A stretch of 64,000 nt of DNA from Bacteroidales bacterium (GTDB lineage Bacteria; Bacteroidota; Bacteroidia; Bacteroidales; P3), in NCBI GenBank assembly GCA_022482545.1, contig JAKVOZ010000002.1, positions 130,473-194,472 on the forward strand, in the 5' to 3' direction. Every line of letters begins with the position of its first letter. Within the stretch, counting starts at the first letter, position 1. Of this stretch, positions 24,617-34,605 are shown in pieces. The position numbers were made by a program, and so were the translations under genes. Below the pieces are notes generated by a model. That model did no database searches. It was given only the letters and a program-made list of their open reading frames with translations, and was not told the origin of the DNA.

Positions 24617-25834
24617 TCAATCAAAGCGTAAGTTCTTGATAGGATTTATTTTGCTTATGCTTTTTGCTGGAATGATTAAACAAATAAGACAAAGCACAAA
24701 AGCTCCAATATCAACAAGAACAATAGAAAAAATATTAATCTCTATTGGTACTGATTTTAAATAATAACTTGTTTTATCAAGTGAAATGATTTTAAATTGT
24801 TTTTGTAGAATTTCTAATATAATAGCGAATATGTTTCCATATACAAGTCCTTTTAGAATAACATAGCCCACTCTATAAAGAAATATTTTTATTATTGTTT
24901 TGTTTGTTGAGCCAAAACTTTTCAAAACACCAATCATTGTCTTTTTTTCAAAAATCATTATAAGGATTACAGAAGAAAGGGTAACGATAGAGACTAACAT
25001 CATAATCACAATAATCATCACGACGTTGCTATCTAAAAGGTTTAACCAAGAAAAAAGATTTGGTTCCATTTCTGTTATTGTGCTAACGGTCTTATCTTGT
25101 GCTATTGTATTGTATATTTGTTCGGAAGATTGTTTTATTAAAGAAAAGTCATTCAAGGTTATTTCATAACTATTATAATCAGTATTTCTCCATGAATATA
25201 TTTCTTGCAAAGGTTTCATATCACAAATAATAAACTTGTCATCATAATCGCCAAGTCCAGTATCATAAATGCCAACGACAGTAAAGTTCTTTGCTCTGTA
25301 ATTGTTGTCAAGATAGAAATAAACTTTGAAGCGACTACCTATTTTAAGATAAAGTTTATCTGCAATACTTTTGGATATTAATGCTTCTTGATGTGATTGT
25401 TTGTTAGTTAATATGTTTCTTCCTAAAACAAGATTGTTATGAAAGAAAGTTGTGTCATAATTTGAATTTATTCCTTTCAACATCACTCCTTGAAAATCAT
25501 TGTCTGTTATTATGGCAGCAGATTTTGTAACAATAGGAGATATATGTTTTATGTTTTTAATATCTCGTATGGATTGTATCTCTTGGTTAGATAGTGTTAT
25601 TGGATTATCTTGATAGTCGTTGCCAACTTTGTATGGTATAACTTGAACGTGAGAACCAAAGCCAACAATCTTTTCTTTTATTTCATTTTTAAATCCTTGC
25701 AAAACTGAAAGAGAAATAAGCATAACAGCAACAGAAACCATAATACTTATTGTGGCAATCTTAATTATAGGTCTTGAATAAGTTTTTTCTTTTTGTTTAA
25801 TAAGTCTTTTGGCTATGAAATATTCAAAATTCAT
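24617..25834 (-). CDS. FtsX-like ABC transporter permease (LolC/LolE-type)
   Basis: 405-aa inner-membrane protein with the four-segment MacB/FtsX layout: a first membrane helix near residues 25-50 (ATISIMVSVAVMLISLSVLQ), a large periplasmic domain (about 50-270) with VVGIYDTGLGDYD, and three C-terminal helices (about 275-400) around MIIVIMMLVSIVTLSSVILI. This form fits the permeases that extract lipoproteins from the inner membrane. The ATPase partner (LolD) is not in the window, as is usual in Bacteroidota. It follows the O-antigen ligase-like gene by 2 bp. Confidence 0.85.
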   Translation of the reverse strand: MNFEYFIAKRLIKQKEKTYSRPIIKIATISIMVSVAVMLISLSVLQGFKNEIKEKIVGFGSHVQVIPYKVGNDYQDNPITLSNQEIQSIRDIKNIKHISPIVTKSAAIITDNDFQGVMLKGINSNYDTTFFHNNLVLGRNILTNKQSHQEALISKSIADKLYLKIGSRFKVYFYLDNNYRAKNFTVVGIYDTGLGDYDDKFIICDMKPLQEIYSWRNTDYNSYEITLNDFSLIKQSSEQIYNTIAQDKTVSTITEMEPNLFSWLNLLDSNVVMIIVIMMLVSIVTLSSVILIMIFEKKTMIGVLKSFGSTNKTIIKIFLYRVGYVILKGLVYGNIFAIILEILQKQFKIISLDKTSYYLKSVPIEINIFSIVLVDIGAFVLCLICLIIPAKSISKINPIKNLRFD

Positions 25835-25836
25835 TG

Positions 25837-27393
25837 TTATTTTATTTGCTTATTAAATAATAATATGGAATAAAAAAGAGAATAAAACATCATACTTGAT
25901 AATAGTCTTATGCTACTAACAGAAAACATATTGCTTAGCACGATTACAAAGAAAGCAATGAAGTAAGGATTGTTCCACATGTTCATTTTGAATGGTGGAT
26001 AAAAAAGAGATGTTAATAAAACTAATAAACCAAATAAACCATACCCAGTCATAATATAAAGAAATGAATTATGAGGGTCTTGATTAAAACTACATAATTC
26101 CTTAAAAGTAACCTTTAATTCATTATTCAGTTCATTAGTTATATCTCCTGTTCCAACGCCAAAAAATAAGTTTTTCCCTATTACCTGTATTGCATTTTTA
26201 TTTAAAGCATACCTTTGAATTATAGACATATTTTTTACAGAACCTGAATGAGAAAAGCGTTCAAATTCATAGAAGATAGTATATAGTCTTGGTTTTAAAC
26301 TAAAACGTTCAGTATAAACAACATTAGCAATACCGTGTTTTATGTTATTTATATCTTCATTAGAAAGTTGGCTCATTCCCACGGAGTCTTTTCTAAGTCC
26401 TTTTGAATTAAGATAACGATAGACAAGAAAAGAATAAGTGTATTTAACTCCATTATCATTACAACTATCATCAATACTACAACCTGCTTTTTTTTGCCAA
26501 ACAGAATTAACTTCTTGATGACAAACATATTTATTAACTAAATAACCATTCTCAATAAATTTATCGTTTATATTAATATATGCGTTGCCTTGTTTTGTTT
26601 TTTGATTTAGATTAACATTAAATGCTTCTTTGGGGTGGAAATAATTATAATATTCTTTACCTATCCAAACGCCTAATATTAAAACAGGACAAATAATTAA
26701 TAATGAAAAAAGAATAGAATGTTTTGTGTTTTTCTTTCTTAATAGAGAAAACACACACACAATAGCCATAATGAAAAGAATAGCAAAACTTGTAACCATT
26801 TGCGCTATTGAAATAAAGAATAATAACCAAATAAGAAAACAAAGGGCAATAATACTTTTCTTTTCTTTTTTGTGTCTAAAAATGAATATGGAAAGTATAG
26901 CAAAAGCAAAACAGATATTTATTCCAAAACTAATGTGTCCAGCAAATGGAATTATCTGTCTTGGATCTGGATATTCAGATGAAAAATAATTTATTGTTCC
27001 ATATAAAGTGCCTATAAATATAGTAGTTAAATAAACAATAACCCCCATCTTTATAATATCTTTATCAATAGGAGATATTATGCATATATATATAGGTATG
27101 ATTAAAAATGATATTTGATGAACAATTGAACCTAATCCATTATTTAAATCTTTTGTCCATAAAAGTCCTATGATTTCTATTAAGAATAAACTTGTTAAAA
27201 CAATAAGTAATAATAAATTATTTTTAATTTTGTTTATTTTACTTTGTATGTCTCCAAAAACTAATATACGCAAAACACAAAGACTTAAAGCGATTGTATT
27301 TATGAAAGGAGAAAAAAGCATACCTACAATACAAAAACTTAATGTAATAAAATCAAACCATTTTAAGAATAATGTTTTTTTTAGTACTTCCAT
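25837..27393 (-). CDS. O-antigen ligase-like polytopic membrane protein (Wzy_C)
   Basis: 518-aa protein with about ten or more membrane helices. The C-terminal part has the WaaL/Wzy_C signature FFGVGTGDITNEL followed by QDPHNSFLYIMTGYGLFGLL, where the His-Asn-Ser motif and a nearby large periplasmic loop (about residues 255-390) are typical. Such proteins ligate or polymerise surface polysaccharide, or add glycan to protein. No other polysaccharide genes are beside it. A TTG at 27420 would extend the frame, but ATG 27393 is a better start. The permease gene starts 2 bp after its stop, implying one operon. Confidence 0.75.
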   Translation of the reverse strand: MEVLKKTLFLKWFDFITLSFCIVGMLFSPFINTIALSLCVLRILVFGDIQSKINKIKNNLLLLIVLTSLFLIEIIGLLWTKDLNNGLGSIVHQISFLIIPIYICIISPIDKDIIKMGVIVYLTTIFIGTLYGTINYFSSEYPDPRQIIPFAGHISFGINICFAFAILSIFIFRHKKEKKSIIALCFLIWLLFFISIAQMVTSFAILFIMAIVCVFSLLRKKNTKHSILFSLLIICPVLILGVWIGKEYYNYFHPKEAFNVNLNQKTKQGNAYININDKFIENGYLVNKYVCHQEVNSVWQKKAGCSIDDSCNDNGVKYTYSFLVYRYLNSKGLRKDSVGMSQLSNEDINNIKHGIANVVYTERFSLKPRLYTIFYEFERFSHSGSVKNMSIIQRYALNKNAIQVIGKNLFFGVGTGDITNELNNELKVTFKELCSFNQDPHNSFLYIMTGYGLFGLLVLLTSLFYPPFKMNMWNNPYFIAFFVIVLSNMFSVSSIRLLSSMMFYSLFYSILLFNKQIK

Positions 27394-27491
27394 ATTTTTA
27401 TAAATTAATGTAGGGAGCAAAAATAAATGTTAATATCACTAAAAGAATATAAGCTCCCTTTTATATATACTTTTATATTATTTATATTTTG

Positions 27492-27499
27492 CAAATATA
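27492..27499 (-). promoter_or_regulatory. -7 promoter element for the ligase-permease operon
   Basis: Minus strand reads TATATTTG followed by C, about 100 bp before the start of the ligase-like gene. Confidence 0.55.
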
Positions 27500-27604
27500 C
27501 AAATAATATTTATTCTATAATAAAATTTATTATTATCCAATGAATAAAACTTTAAGAAAATGAGTAAAAAAAATTATTTGTTGATATAATAAAAAGATTT
27601 TTTA

Positions 27605-27612
27605 TATCTTTG
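27605..27612 (+). promoter_or_regulatory. -7 promoter element for carbamate kinase
   Basis: TATCTTTG followed by C, with TTG at 27581-27583 (21-bp spacer), 31 bp before the ATG. Confidence 0.7.
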
Positions 27613-27643
27613 CAACTTATTTTTTATATTAAACTAAGTATTT

Positions 27644-28582
27644 ATGAAAAAATTAGCAGTAATTGCATTAGGAGGTAACGCATTAATTCGTTCAAATGAA
27701 AAAGGTACATATCAAGAACAAATTAATAATGTATTAAGAACGTGTGATTCTATTGCAAATCTTTTAGAAGAAGATTACAATCTTGTTATTGGTCATGGAA
27801 ATGGACCACAAGTAGGAAATATATTATTACAAAACGAAGCAGGAGAAAAGAAATATAAGGTAGAAAAGATGCCGTTGGACTATTGTGTGGCTCAAACACA
27901 AGGTTCTATTGGCTATCTTATTGACCAATGCCTTTCTAACACAATGGTAAGAAGGAATATAAATAGAAAAATCGTAACTCTTCTTACACAAGTTGTTGTT
28001 GATAAAGACGATAAGGGCTTTATCAATCCTACAAAACCAATAGGACCATACTATAAGAAAGAAGAAGCAGAGAATTATATTAAAGAGACAGGTGCTAAGT
28101 TCAAAGAAGATCCAAAAGGTAATGGTTGGAGAAAAGTTGTTGCTTCACCAAAGCCAAATGAGATAGAAAATATAGAACTTGTTAAAACTTTGGCAAATGA
28201 AGGTTATGTTGTTGTAACAGCAGGTGGCGGTGGAATACCAGTAACAAATGATAATGGTTATTTAAAAGGCGTTGAGGCAGTAATAGACAAAGACCTTGCA
28301 TCAGCACTTACAGCAGTAAAGATAGAAGCAGATGAATTCTATATCTTAACTGATGTGCCAAAGGTTTATATTAACTTCCACAAAGACGGCGAACTCGCAT
28401 TAGATACTCTTACTGTTAAACAAGCAGAAGAATACCTTGAACAAGGACAATTTGCAGAAGGAAGCATGGCTCCAAAGATTAGAGCAGCACTTTTCTTTGT
28501 TAAAAACGGTGGCAAAGAGTGCATAATAACAGAAGCAGGACAACTTGGAAATAAAGATTGTGGCACTCGTATAATACGTTAA
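27644..28582 (+). CDS. arcC: Carbamate kinase
   Basis: 312-aa amino-acid-kinase-fold enzyme that makes ATP from carbamoyl phosphate, or the reverse, in anaerobic arginine or agmatine catabolism. It has KLAVIALGGNALI at the N-terminus, NLVIGHGNGPQVGN, the TQGSIGYLIDQCL block, VVVTAGGGGIPV and the end QFAEGSMAPKIRAALFF, all standard. Arginine deiminase and ornithine carbamoyltransferase genes are not adjacent, so its catabolic route cannot be seen here. It is monocistronic, between its promoter and a terminator. Confidence 0.94.
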   Translation: MKKLAVIALGGNALIRSNEKGTYQEQINNVLRTCDSIANLLEEDYNLVIGHGNGPQVGNILLQNEAGEKKYKVEKMPLDYCVAQTQGSIGYLIDQCLSNTMVRRNINRKIVTLLTQVVVDKDDKGFINPTKPIGPYYKKEEAENYIKETGAKFKEDPKGNGWRKVVASPKPNEIENIELVKTLANEGYVVVTAGGGGIPVTNDNGYLKGVEAVIDKDLASALTAVKIEADEFYILTDVPKVYINFHKDGELALDTLTVKQAEEYLEQGQFAEGSMAPKIRAALFFVKNGGKECIITEAGQLGNKDCGTRIIR

Positions 28583-28682
28583 GTTATAACTATGGCATCA
28601 ATGCAGTAATAACTGACAAGAAAAGAGCTTTGACCAAAGTGTAAGTTAATCATATTATAAAAATATTAAATAAAAAAACAAT

Positions 28683-28716
28683 AAGTGGTGGAAAAGATAA
28701 TCTACCACTTTTTTAT
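28683..28716 (+). terminator. Rho-independent terminator after carbamate kinase
   Basis: AAGTGGT (28683-28689) pairs with ACCACTT (28704-28710), followed by T residues. Confidence 0.75.
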
Positions 28717-28809
28717 TGTTAATCTATATCCTTTCAAGACGGTTAAGAAATTTGAAAATAAATTGTTTGTTTTTAATAACAATAAATTCTTATAAAGAAA
28801 GAATGTTAC

Positions 28810-28891
28810 AATAATGCCATTATTGTTGATTAATAATGCCATTATTGAACGACAATAATACGGTTATTGAAACGCAATAATGCCATTATTG
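28810..28891. repeat. Four 22-bp-period palindromic iterons, core AATAATGCCATTATTG
   Basis: Units at 28810-28825, 28832-28847, 28854-28869 and 28876-28891, each exactly 22 bp from the next. Three are identical, AATAATGCCATTATTG; the third is AATAATACGGTTATTG. Each is a near-palindrome with arms CAATAAT/ATTATTG. A partial further copy (CAATAATGTG) is near 28910. The same core recurs at 52369-52466. The array lies between carbamate kinase and the GH3 gene, about 120 bp before the latter's promoter. Confidence 0.85.
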
Positions 28892-29009
28892 TAAGGTTAA
28901 ATCAAACAAACAATAATGTGAGTTATTAATTCATAATAGCGTTGTTAGTTTTCGTATATATGGATTTAGAATAATAGAACATATATCACGTTAATTGAAA
29001 ATAAATTAC

Positions 29010-29017
29010 TATCTTTG
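29010..29017 (+). promoter_or_regulatory. -7 promoter element for the GH3 gene
   Basis: TATCTTTG followed by C, 47 bp before the ATG at 29065. Confidence 0.65.
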
Positions 29018-29064
29018 CGAATATAAAGTTAAAGATTATAAATTAGTGGTAATAAAATAATAAA

Positions 29065-31446
29065 ATGAAACAAAACATAATACTAATTATTCTTTTAATA
29101 GGTTTTTCTTCTTATGGTTTTACTCAAACAAATAAAGGCAAGAAGAAAGATTATATTGATTTTAACAAGAACAATAAAAAAGATATTTACGAGGATAAAA
29201 CACAACCGACAGCAAAACGAGTAGAAGACCTCCTTTCTCAGATGACTTTCACAGAAAAACAAGGACAACTATTAATGGATCTTGGTTGGAATATGTATAA
29301 AAGAAAGAATGACAAGATAATTCTTACAGAAGACTTTAAAAATGTGATGAAAGAAAAGAGTCTTGGAGCGTTATGGGGCTTTTTCCGTGCAGACCCTTGG
29401 AGCAACAAGACAGAAAAGACAGCCATAAACCCTCTTTTAGCAAAACAAGGTGTTAATTTATTACAAAAGTATATGATAGATTCCTCACGTCTTGGCATTC
29501 CAATGTTTATTGCCGAAGAATGTATGCACGGAATTATGGAAGTAGGAACGAAGACTTTCCCAACAGGACTTTTGCAAGCCTCTACATTTAACGATTCTCT
29601 TATCTTCCTTATGGCAAAAGAGATAAACCATGAAGCAAAAAAGCAAGGAATAAATATTTGTTTCTCTCCACTGCTTGATATTGCAAGAGATGCACGTTGG
29701 AGTAGAGTAGAAGAGACTTATGGTGAAGATACATATTTGACAAGCGTTATGGGCAAAGCGTTTGTTAAAGGTTTGGTAAATGATGATAAAGATTCAACAA
29801 GACATATACTTGCCACACTAAAACATTTTGCTGCTTATGGCATAAGTGAAGGCGGACATAATGGAGGGAGTGCTCATATTGGAGTAAGAGAACTTAATAG
29901 CGAACTTCTGCCTCCTTTCTTTGTTGCGATAAATTCTGGTGCTGCTCTTGTTATGACTTCTTACAACGAGATAGATGGCACACCTTGCACAATGAATCCT
30001 TATCTTTTGAAACACGTTTTAAGAGATAAATGGAAATTTAATGGTATTGTTATATCTGATTTGCATTCTATTAGTGGTCTTACTTCGCATCAAACAGCCA
30101 AAGACTTAAAACAGGCAGCTGAGAAAAGTATAATGGCAGGCGTTGATATGGATTTATCGGCAACGGACTTCTATAACAATATCTCTAACGTTGATACAAA
30201 CCGTTTGAATGAAGCAGTAAAAAGAGTTTTGACTAAGAAATTTGAGTGTGGTTTGTTTGATAATCCTTATATTGCAGATAAATGGCAAGAAAATAAAGAA
30301 AACGATTCTCTTGTTTATGATGTAGCCAAAGAAGGTATAATATTATTAGAAAACAAAGAAAGTTTCTTACCACTAAACAAAGAGAAAAAGCAGACAATTG
30401 CAGTTATAGGACCAAATGCGAACAATGTATATAATCTTCTTGGCGATTATACTGCACCACAACCACAAGGTAAGGTAACAACTATTTATAATGGAATGAA
30501 GACTTATGAAAACAAAGATATAAAGATAAGTTATTCTTATGGTTGTGGCATAAAAGATACTTCAAGTGCTGGATTTAATGATGCAATACAAAAAGCAAAA
30601 GAAAGCGATGTTGTTGTCCTTTGTCTTGGAGGTAGTTCTTCACGTTACGAAAACATAGAATACCAACAGACAGGTGCAGCAAAAGTAGAGAATAATACTA
30701 TTAGTGATATTTCTTGTGGTGAAGGATTTGACAGAAATTCTTTGTCGTTTCTTGGCAATCAAGAAAAACTGTACCATGAGATTAAAAAATTAAATAAACC
30801 TATTATCTTGGTGCTTGTTAATGGCCGACCACTAATATTAAACAAAGAGATGAAAAACTCTAATGCTGTTTTAGAATGTTTTTATATGGGAGAAAAGGGA
30901 GGACAAGCTCTTGCAGATATTATCTTTGGCAAAGTTAATCCATCAGGCAAACTTCCTATATCCATACCTCGCACAATAGGACAACTACCTATTTATTATA
31001 ACAGCAAGATTGTAGCAAACCGCTCGCCGTATCTTGAAGATAGTTGTCTTGCTCTTTATCCTTTTGGTTACGGACTTTCTTATAGTAAGTTTGCTTATAG
31101 TAATCTTTATGCAAAAGCAATAAACAATGGCACGGATTCTGTTTGTTGTCAAATTAATCTTAATGTTGAGAATATAAGTGATAAGGACGGCAAACAGGTT
31201 GTTGAGGTTTATATACAAAAACCAATATCAAATTTTACTCATTCATCAAAAGAATTGAAAGCATTCAAAAAAGTGTTTATTAAATCAAAACAAACAACAA
31301 ACGTAAGAATACAAATAGATAACAGTGCGTTTAAGGAGTTTGATTTTAATGGAGAAAATGAAAATATATTGAAAGGAGAATATGAGATAATGATAGGGGA
31401 AAATAGCCAAAACATTGTCTTAAAAACCAAAATAGATATTCTTTAA
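29065..31446 (+). CDS. bglX: Beta-glucosidase-like glycoside hydrolase family 3
   Basis: 793-aa exported enzyme expected to release terminal beta-linked glucose or related sugars in the periplasm. Signal peptide MKQNIILIILLIGFSSYGF. The GH3 N-domain has ERVEETYGEDTY-like text (SRVEETYGEDTYL), ATLKHFAAYG and the nucleophile in GIVISDLHSI at about residue 331. The C-domain has IAVIGPNANN and VVLCLGGSS, with LYPFGYGLSYSKF, then a fibronectin-like domain ending KGEYEIMIGENSQNI. Catalytic acid assignment needs an alignment. It is monocistronic and not in a SusCD locus. The gene symbol follows the family, not proven specificity. Confidence 0.9.
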   Translation: MKQNIILIILLIGFSSYGFTQTNKGKKKDYIDFNKNNKKDIYEDKTQPTAKRVEDLLSQMTFTEKQGQLLMDLGWNMYKRKNDKIILTEDFKNVMKEKSLGALWGFFRADPWSNKTEKTAINPLLAKQGVNLLQKYMIDSSRLGIPMFIAEECMHGIMEVGTKTFPTGLLQASTFNDSLIFLMAKEINHEAKKQGINICFSPLLDIARDARWSRVEETYGEDTYLTSVMGKAFVKGLVNDDKDSTRHILATLKHFAAYGISEGGHNGGSAHIGVRELNSELLPPFFVAINSGAALVMTSYNEIDGTPCTMNPYLLKHVLRDKWKFNGIVISDLHSISGLTSHQTAKDLKQAAEKSIMAGVDMDLSATDFYNNISNVDTNRLNEAVKRVLTKKFECGLFDNPYIADKWQENKENDSLVYDVAKEGIILLENKESFLPLNKEKKQTIAVIGPNANNVYNLLGDYTAPQPQGKVTTIYNGMKTYENKDIKISYSYGCGIKDTSSAGFNDAIQKAKESDVVVLCLGGSSSRYENIEYQQTGAAKVENNTISDISCGEGFDRNSLSFLGNQEKLYHEIKKLNKPIILVLVNGRPLILNKEMKNSNAVLECFYMGEKGGQALADIIFGKVNPSGKLPISIPRTIGQLPIYYNSKIVANRSPYLEDSCLALYPFGYGLSYSKFAYSNLYAKAINNGTDSVCCQINLNVENISDKDGKQVVEVYIQKPISNFTHSSKELKAFKKVFIKSKQTTNVRIQIDNSAFKEFDFNGENENILKGEYEIMIGENSQNIVLKTKIDIL

Positions 31447-31467
31447 AATCAAATAGTTATAAGACTG

Positions 31468-31572
31468 AAAATAATTCTTTATTCTAATAAAATAAAATCA
31501 AAAGATATTTAAATAAAATCAAGAAATATTTTATTAGAATAGCGATTTATTTTAATAGAATAAAAAGTTATT
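31468..31572. repeat. Family A modular repeat between GH3 and the T9SS gene
   Basis: Contains TTCTTTATTCTAATAAAAT, AAAATCAAAAGATATTTAAA, AAAATCAAGAAATATTTTAT and TTTTAATAGAATAAAAAG, all words shared with the other copies. It fills the gap between two converging genes and probably folds as a terminator. Confidence 0.7.
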
Positions 31573-31588
31573 AAAATGAAAAGAAATA

Positions 31589-34489
31589 TTAAAAATACAC
31601 CTCTATTTTCTTTGTAAATGTTTTGTTGTTTATTTTTCCACGTAACAAATAGACACCTTTTTTTAATGAAGAAAGATTTATTTGTTTTGGCAACGTTGTC
31701 CATCTCATTATCTTTTGGCCAACGGAATTAATTAGAACAGCATCACTTATTGTCATTTCATTAGAGTTGATGTTTATTATACCTTTTGTTGGATTAGGAT
31801 AAAGAGAAACCAAAGCAGAAATATCATTAATATTAATTAAAGAACTTTGTCCAATGGTTACTGTGTCAATGTTGGTGTAGTTAGAAGTATCTCCGGGAGC
31901 ACATATTGAACGAACTCTTACGCAATAAACATCTCCTATATCAAGATTACGTATTGCAAAAGTTGGAGTAATCATAACAATAACATTTTTCCAATTGATA
32001 GCATAAATATTTTTGTATTCAACTTGCCAAATATTAACATTATTAGGACTTTCCCAATTACATAAAAGAGTTTCGTCGCCTTTGGTTTGAAACCATTTTG
32101 TGATAAAGTTGCTTGGTGCTTGACAATTATTTTCGTTGTGTCCTGTTGTAGTGAAATATGCAATTGTGCTGTCTTGTCCTTGGTTGTTATTACAATAAGA
32201 ATAAATAACAAGAATATATGTTGATGCAGAGTCTAATGAAGAAAAATCATAATGAGTGTTTGTTGTTGTATAGGAATTTAAAAGAATGTTGTTCTCATCT
32301 TTAAGTTTCAAAAGCCAAGAAGAATTGTTGGTGCCAGAAGTCCATGATATTCTTGCAAAATTGTTTGTTATGCTGTCAATATCTACGTTTTGAGCAACAG
32401 AACAACCACTAAGTATTTCAAAATTCTTTAAAGAAAATGTTGAAACAGAATCATTATGAAATGGAATAACAGAAAAATATACTCTAAAATTAGTATCTAA
32501 GATGTAGTTTGTTAAATCAATAGTTGTTGATAAGAAAGAGTTAGTGCTTGGTAATGATTGCAAAGAAGAATAAGTCTGTCCTGAGTTGTTGGAAACTAAT
32601 ATGTTTAATGAAGAGTTACAAGTATAATCAAAACGCATCAATGCCGAAGAAAGACTATTTAAGTTAATTGCAGGAGAAATGAGATTATTACTATTAGTAT
32701 CCCAACAAGAAACAAGATTGTTGAAGCCATCGTTTGAGTTGTAGTTTATTGTGGAAGAAACAAGATAAGGAAAATCATTTATTGGAGAACAAAGCGTTTT
32801 AATTAATAATTCACTTGTCCAAAGACTTGAATCATTAATAGAATTGATCGCTTTGATTTTTACAAGATATTCTGTATTTGCATTAAGATTATTAATTGTT
32901 AGAGAGTTAGTAAAACTTGTATCATAATTCCATAAAGAAGAGTTGTCGTTCTTTTTGAAGGCAACAATCCATTTATTAATGTTTGTTTGATTATCCCAAT
33001 TGAGATTAATATTAGAATAATTCACAGAATAAGTTATATTTGTTGGTACAGAAACTATTATATTTGTTTTGAAAGAGTCTATTGTTGAATAAAAACTTTG
33101 TTCATCATTACAGTTGGATTGTACTCTAAATTGATAATAAGTGCCAGGAGAAAGATTGTAAAGAAGATAGTTGTTTTCTACATCATTTATTGTTGTCCAT
33201 AGAGAATCACTTGTTTTTTTGTATTCAATATTAAAAGATGTTTGATTGTTAGCCATATTCCATGAAACAATAGCAGATGTTGAACTTATGTTTGTTGCTT
33301 TTAAAGAATCTGCAATAGGACAATATCTTGCTGTAAGATAAATATCATCAATAGCAATAGAAGAAGAACTATTAATAGAAGAAGCATTATTTGTCCAAAC
33401 AAAAACTATTCGTCTTGTGCTACCAGTGTATGCTGATGGTAATTCAATATGTTCTTGTTTCCAAAGATTGTTAGTATTATTGTAAAGAATACTTCCTACT
33501 TGATACATATCATTAGGTAATGAATTAAGAGAAAGACTACTACCATTGCTTGTTAAATAAACTTTCACACCATCACTATTGCTAATAAGAGATGATTTAT
33601 ATTTAAAGTCAATATAAAAACTTACTGCATCTTGAGGAACATTAAAATCAATATAAGCATAAGATATTGTGGAGTCGGTGTTGTTAAATGAATTAGATAT
33701 GCCATTATCATTGCTAACATACAAAGAATGTCCCGGAAGATTGTTATCTCCATTATAATTATTACCTATTGCCCAAGCGTTTTTTGGACTACTTATTAAA
33801 CCAACATTACTATTAGAAGCACTATCTTCAAAATCAATCAATATTGGTAATTCTCTTATGCTGTTATCGTTTAAATATTTTGCATAAATATAACTCCAAT
33901 TGCTTAAAGAAGAAGAGCAATGCTTACGGACAGATAATTGATAAATATTACCATTAGTTAAATTGTTTAAGACGTATTCTTGATTAGAAGTGAAATATCT
34001 AAGTCCAGTATTATTAGGATTTGTTCCTATTTCATCATATACAACTTCATAAGAGGCGTCAGTGTTAAGAGATTGCCATTGTAATCGTAATCCATTATTA
34101 CTCATATCTCCAATAATAAGATTGCTTACATTTGAACAAGATGAAGAGAAACCTAATGTGAAGAAACTGTGAATTATACTCCATTGCGATGTATCGTTGT
34201 TGTTATCAATCATACATACTTTCCAATTATATTGGGTTCCGGAAACAAGATTAAGTATCTGCAGACTATTTGTTGTAGTGTATTCTTGAATAACTTCGCT
34301 CGAAAAAGAAACATTGTAAGATACAATCCAACCAATAGCAGAAGAATTGTTATTCCATGATAATGTGGCAGAAATATCATCTATGTTGTTCTCGCTTAAT
34401 CCAGTAGGAATAGGCAAAGAAGAACTTTGAGCAAAGGTAGTTATTACAGAGAATATGGTGATAATTATTATAAAAAGAGTTTTCTTCAT
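31589..34489 (-). CDS. Secreted fibronectin type III protein with T9SS sorting domain
   Basis: 966-aa surface or secreted protein. Signal peptide MKKTLFIIIITIFSVITTFAQ, then at least five fibronectin type III-like repeats marked by SATLSWNNNS, LRLQWQSLNT, SAIVSWNMAN, INLNWDN and ARISWTSGTN, alternating with jelly-roll-like segments (NNDSTISYAYIDFNVPQDAV). The C-terminus (about 885-966) is a type A sorting domain: SLYPNPTKGIININ, LINSVGQKI, LKKGVYLLRGKI and TKKIEVYF. The sorting domain implies passage through the type IX system to the cell surface. Binding target unknown. Start ATG 34489 has a promoter 32 bp upstream. Confidence 0.9.
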   Translation of the reverse strand: MKKTLFIIIITIFSVITTFAQSSSLPIPTGLSENNIDDISATLSWNNNSSAIGWIVSYNVSFSSEVIQEYTTTNSLQILNLVSGTQYNWKVCMIDNNNDTSQWSIIHSFFTLGFSSSCSNVSNLIIGDMSNNGLRLQWQSLNTDASYEVVYDEIGTNPNNTGLRYFTSNQEYVLNNLTNGNIYQLSVRKHCSSSLSNWSYIYAKYLNDNSIRELPILIDFEDSASNSNVGLISSPKNAWAIGNNYNGDNNLPGHSLYVSNDNGISNSFNNTDSTISYAYIDFNVPQDAVSFYIDFKYKSSLISNSDGVKVYLTSNGSSLSLNSLPNDMYQVGSILYNNTNNLWKQEHIELPSAYTGSTRRIVFVWTNNASSINSSSSIAIDDIYLTARYCPIADSLKATNISSTSAIVSWNMANNQTSFNIEYKKTSDSLWTTINDVENNYLLYNLSPGTYYQFRVQSNCNDEQSFYSTIDSFKTNIIVSVPTNITYSVNYSNINLNWDNQTNINKWIVAFKKNDNSSLWNYDTSFTNSLTINNLNANTEYLVKIKAINSINDSSLWTSELLIKTLCSPINDFPYLVSSTINYNSNDGFNNLVSCWDTNSNNLISPAINLNSLSSALMRFDYTCNSSLNILVSNNSGQTYSSLQSLPSTNSFLSTTIDLTNYILDTNFRVYFSVIPFHNDSVSTFSLKNFEILSGCSVAQNVDIDSITNNFARISWTSGTNNSSWLLKLKDENNILLNSYTTTNTHYDFSSLDSASTYILVIYSYCNNNQGQDSTIAYFTTTGHNENNCQAPSNFITKWFQTKGDETLLCNWESPNNVNIWQVEYKNIYAINWKNVIVMITPTFAIRNLDIGDVYCVRVRSICAPGDTSNYTNIDTVTIGQSSLININDISALVSLYPNPTKGIININSNEMTISDAVLINSVGQKIMRWTTLPKQINLSSLKKGVYLLRGKINNKTFTKKIEVYF

Positions 34490-34520
34490 GTGCTATTAAA
34501 TGTTTTTGTGATTAATTTGG

Positions 34521-34528
34521 CAAAAATA
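34521..34528 (-). promoter_or_regulatory. -7 promoter element for the T9SS cargo gene
   Basis: Minus strand reads TATTTTTG followed by C, 32 bp before the ATG. Confidence 0.6.
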
Positions 34529-34591
34529 AGAAAATTTTATTAAAAACAAAGTTAAAAAATCATGAAAAATAGTTATTTCTAAAAATTTTTG

Positions 34592-34599
34592 TACATTTG
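34592..34599 (+). promoter_or_regulatory. -7 promoter element for the parE operon
   Basis: TACATTTG followed by C lies 7-10 bp before the candidate starts ATG 34606 and 34609, so the transcript would be leaderless or nearly so. Confidence 0.6.
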
Positions 34600-34605
34600 C
34601 AAGTT

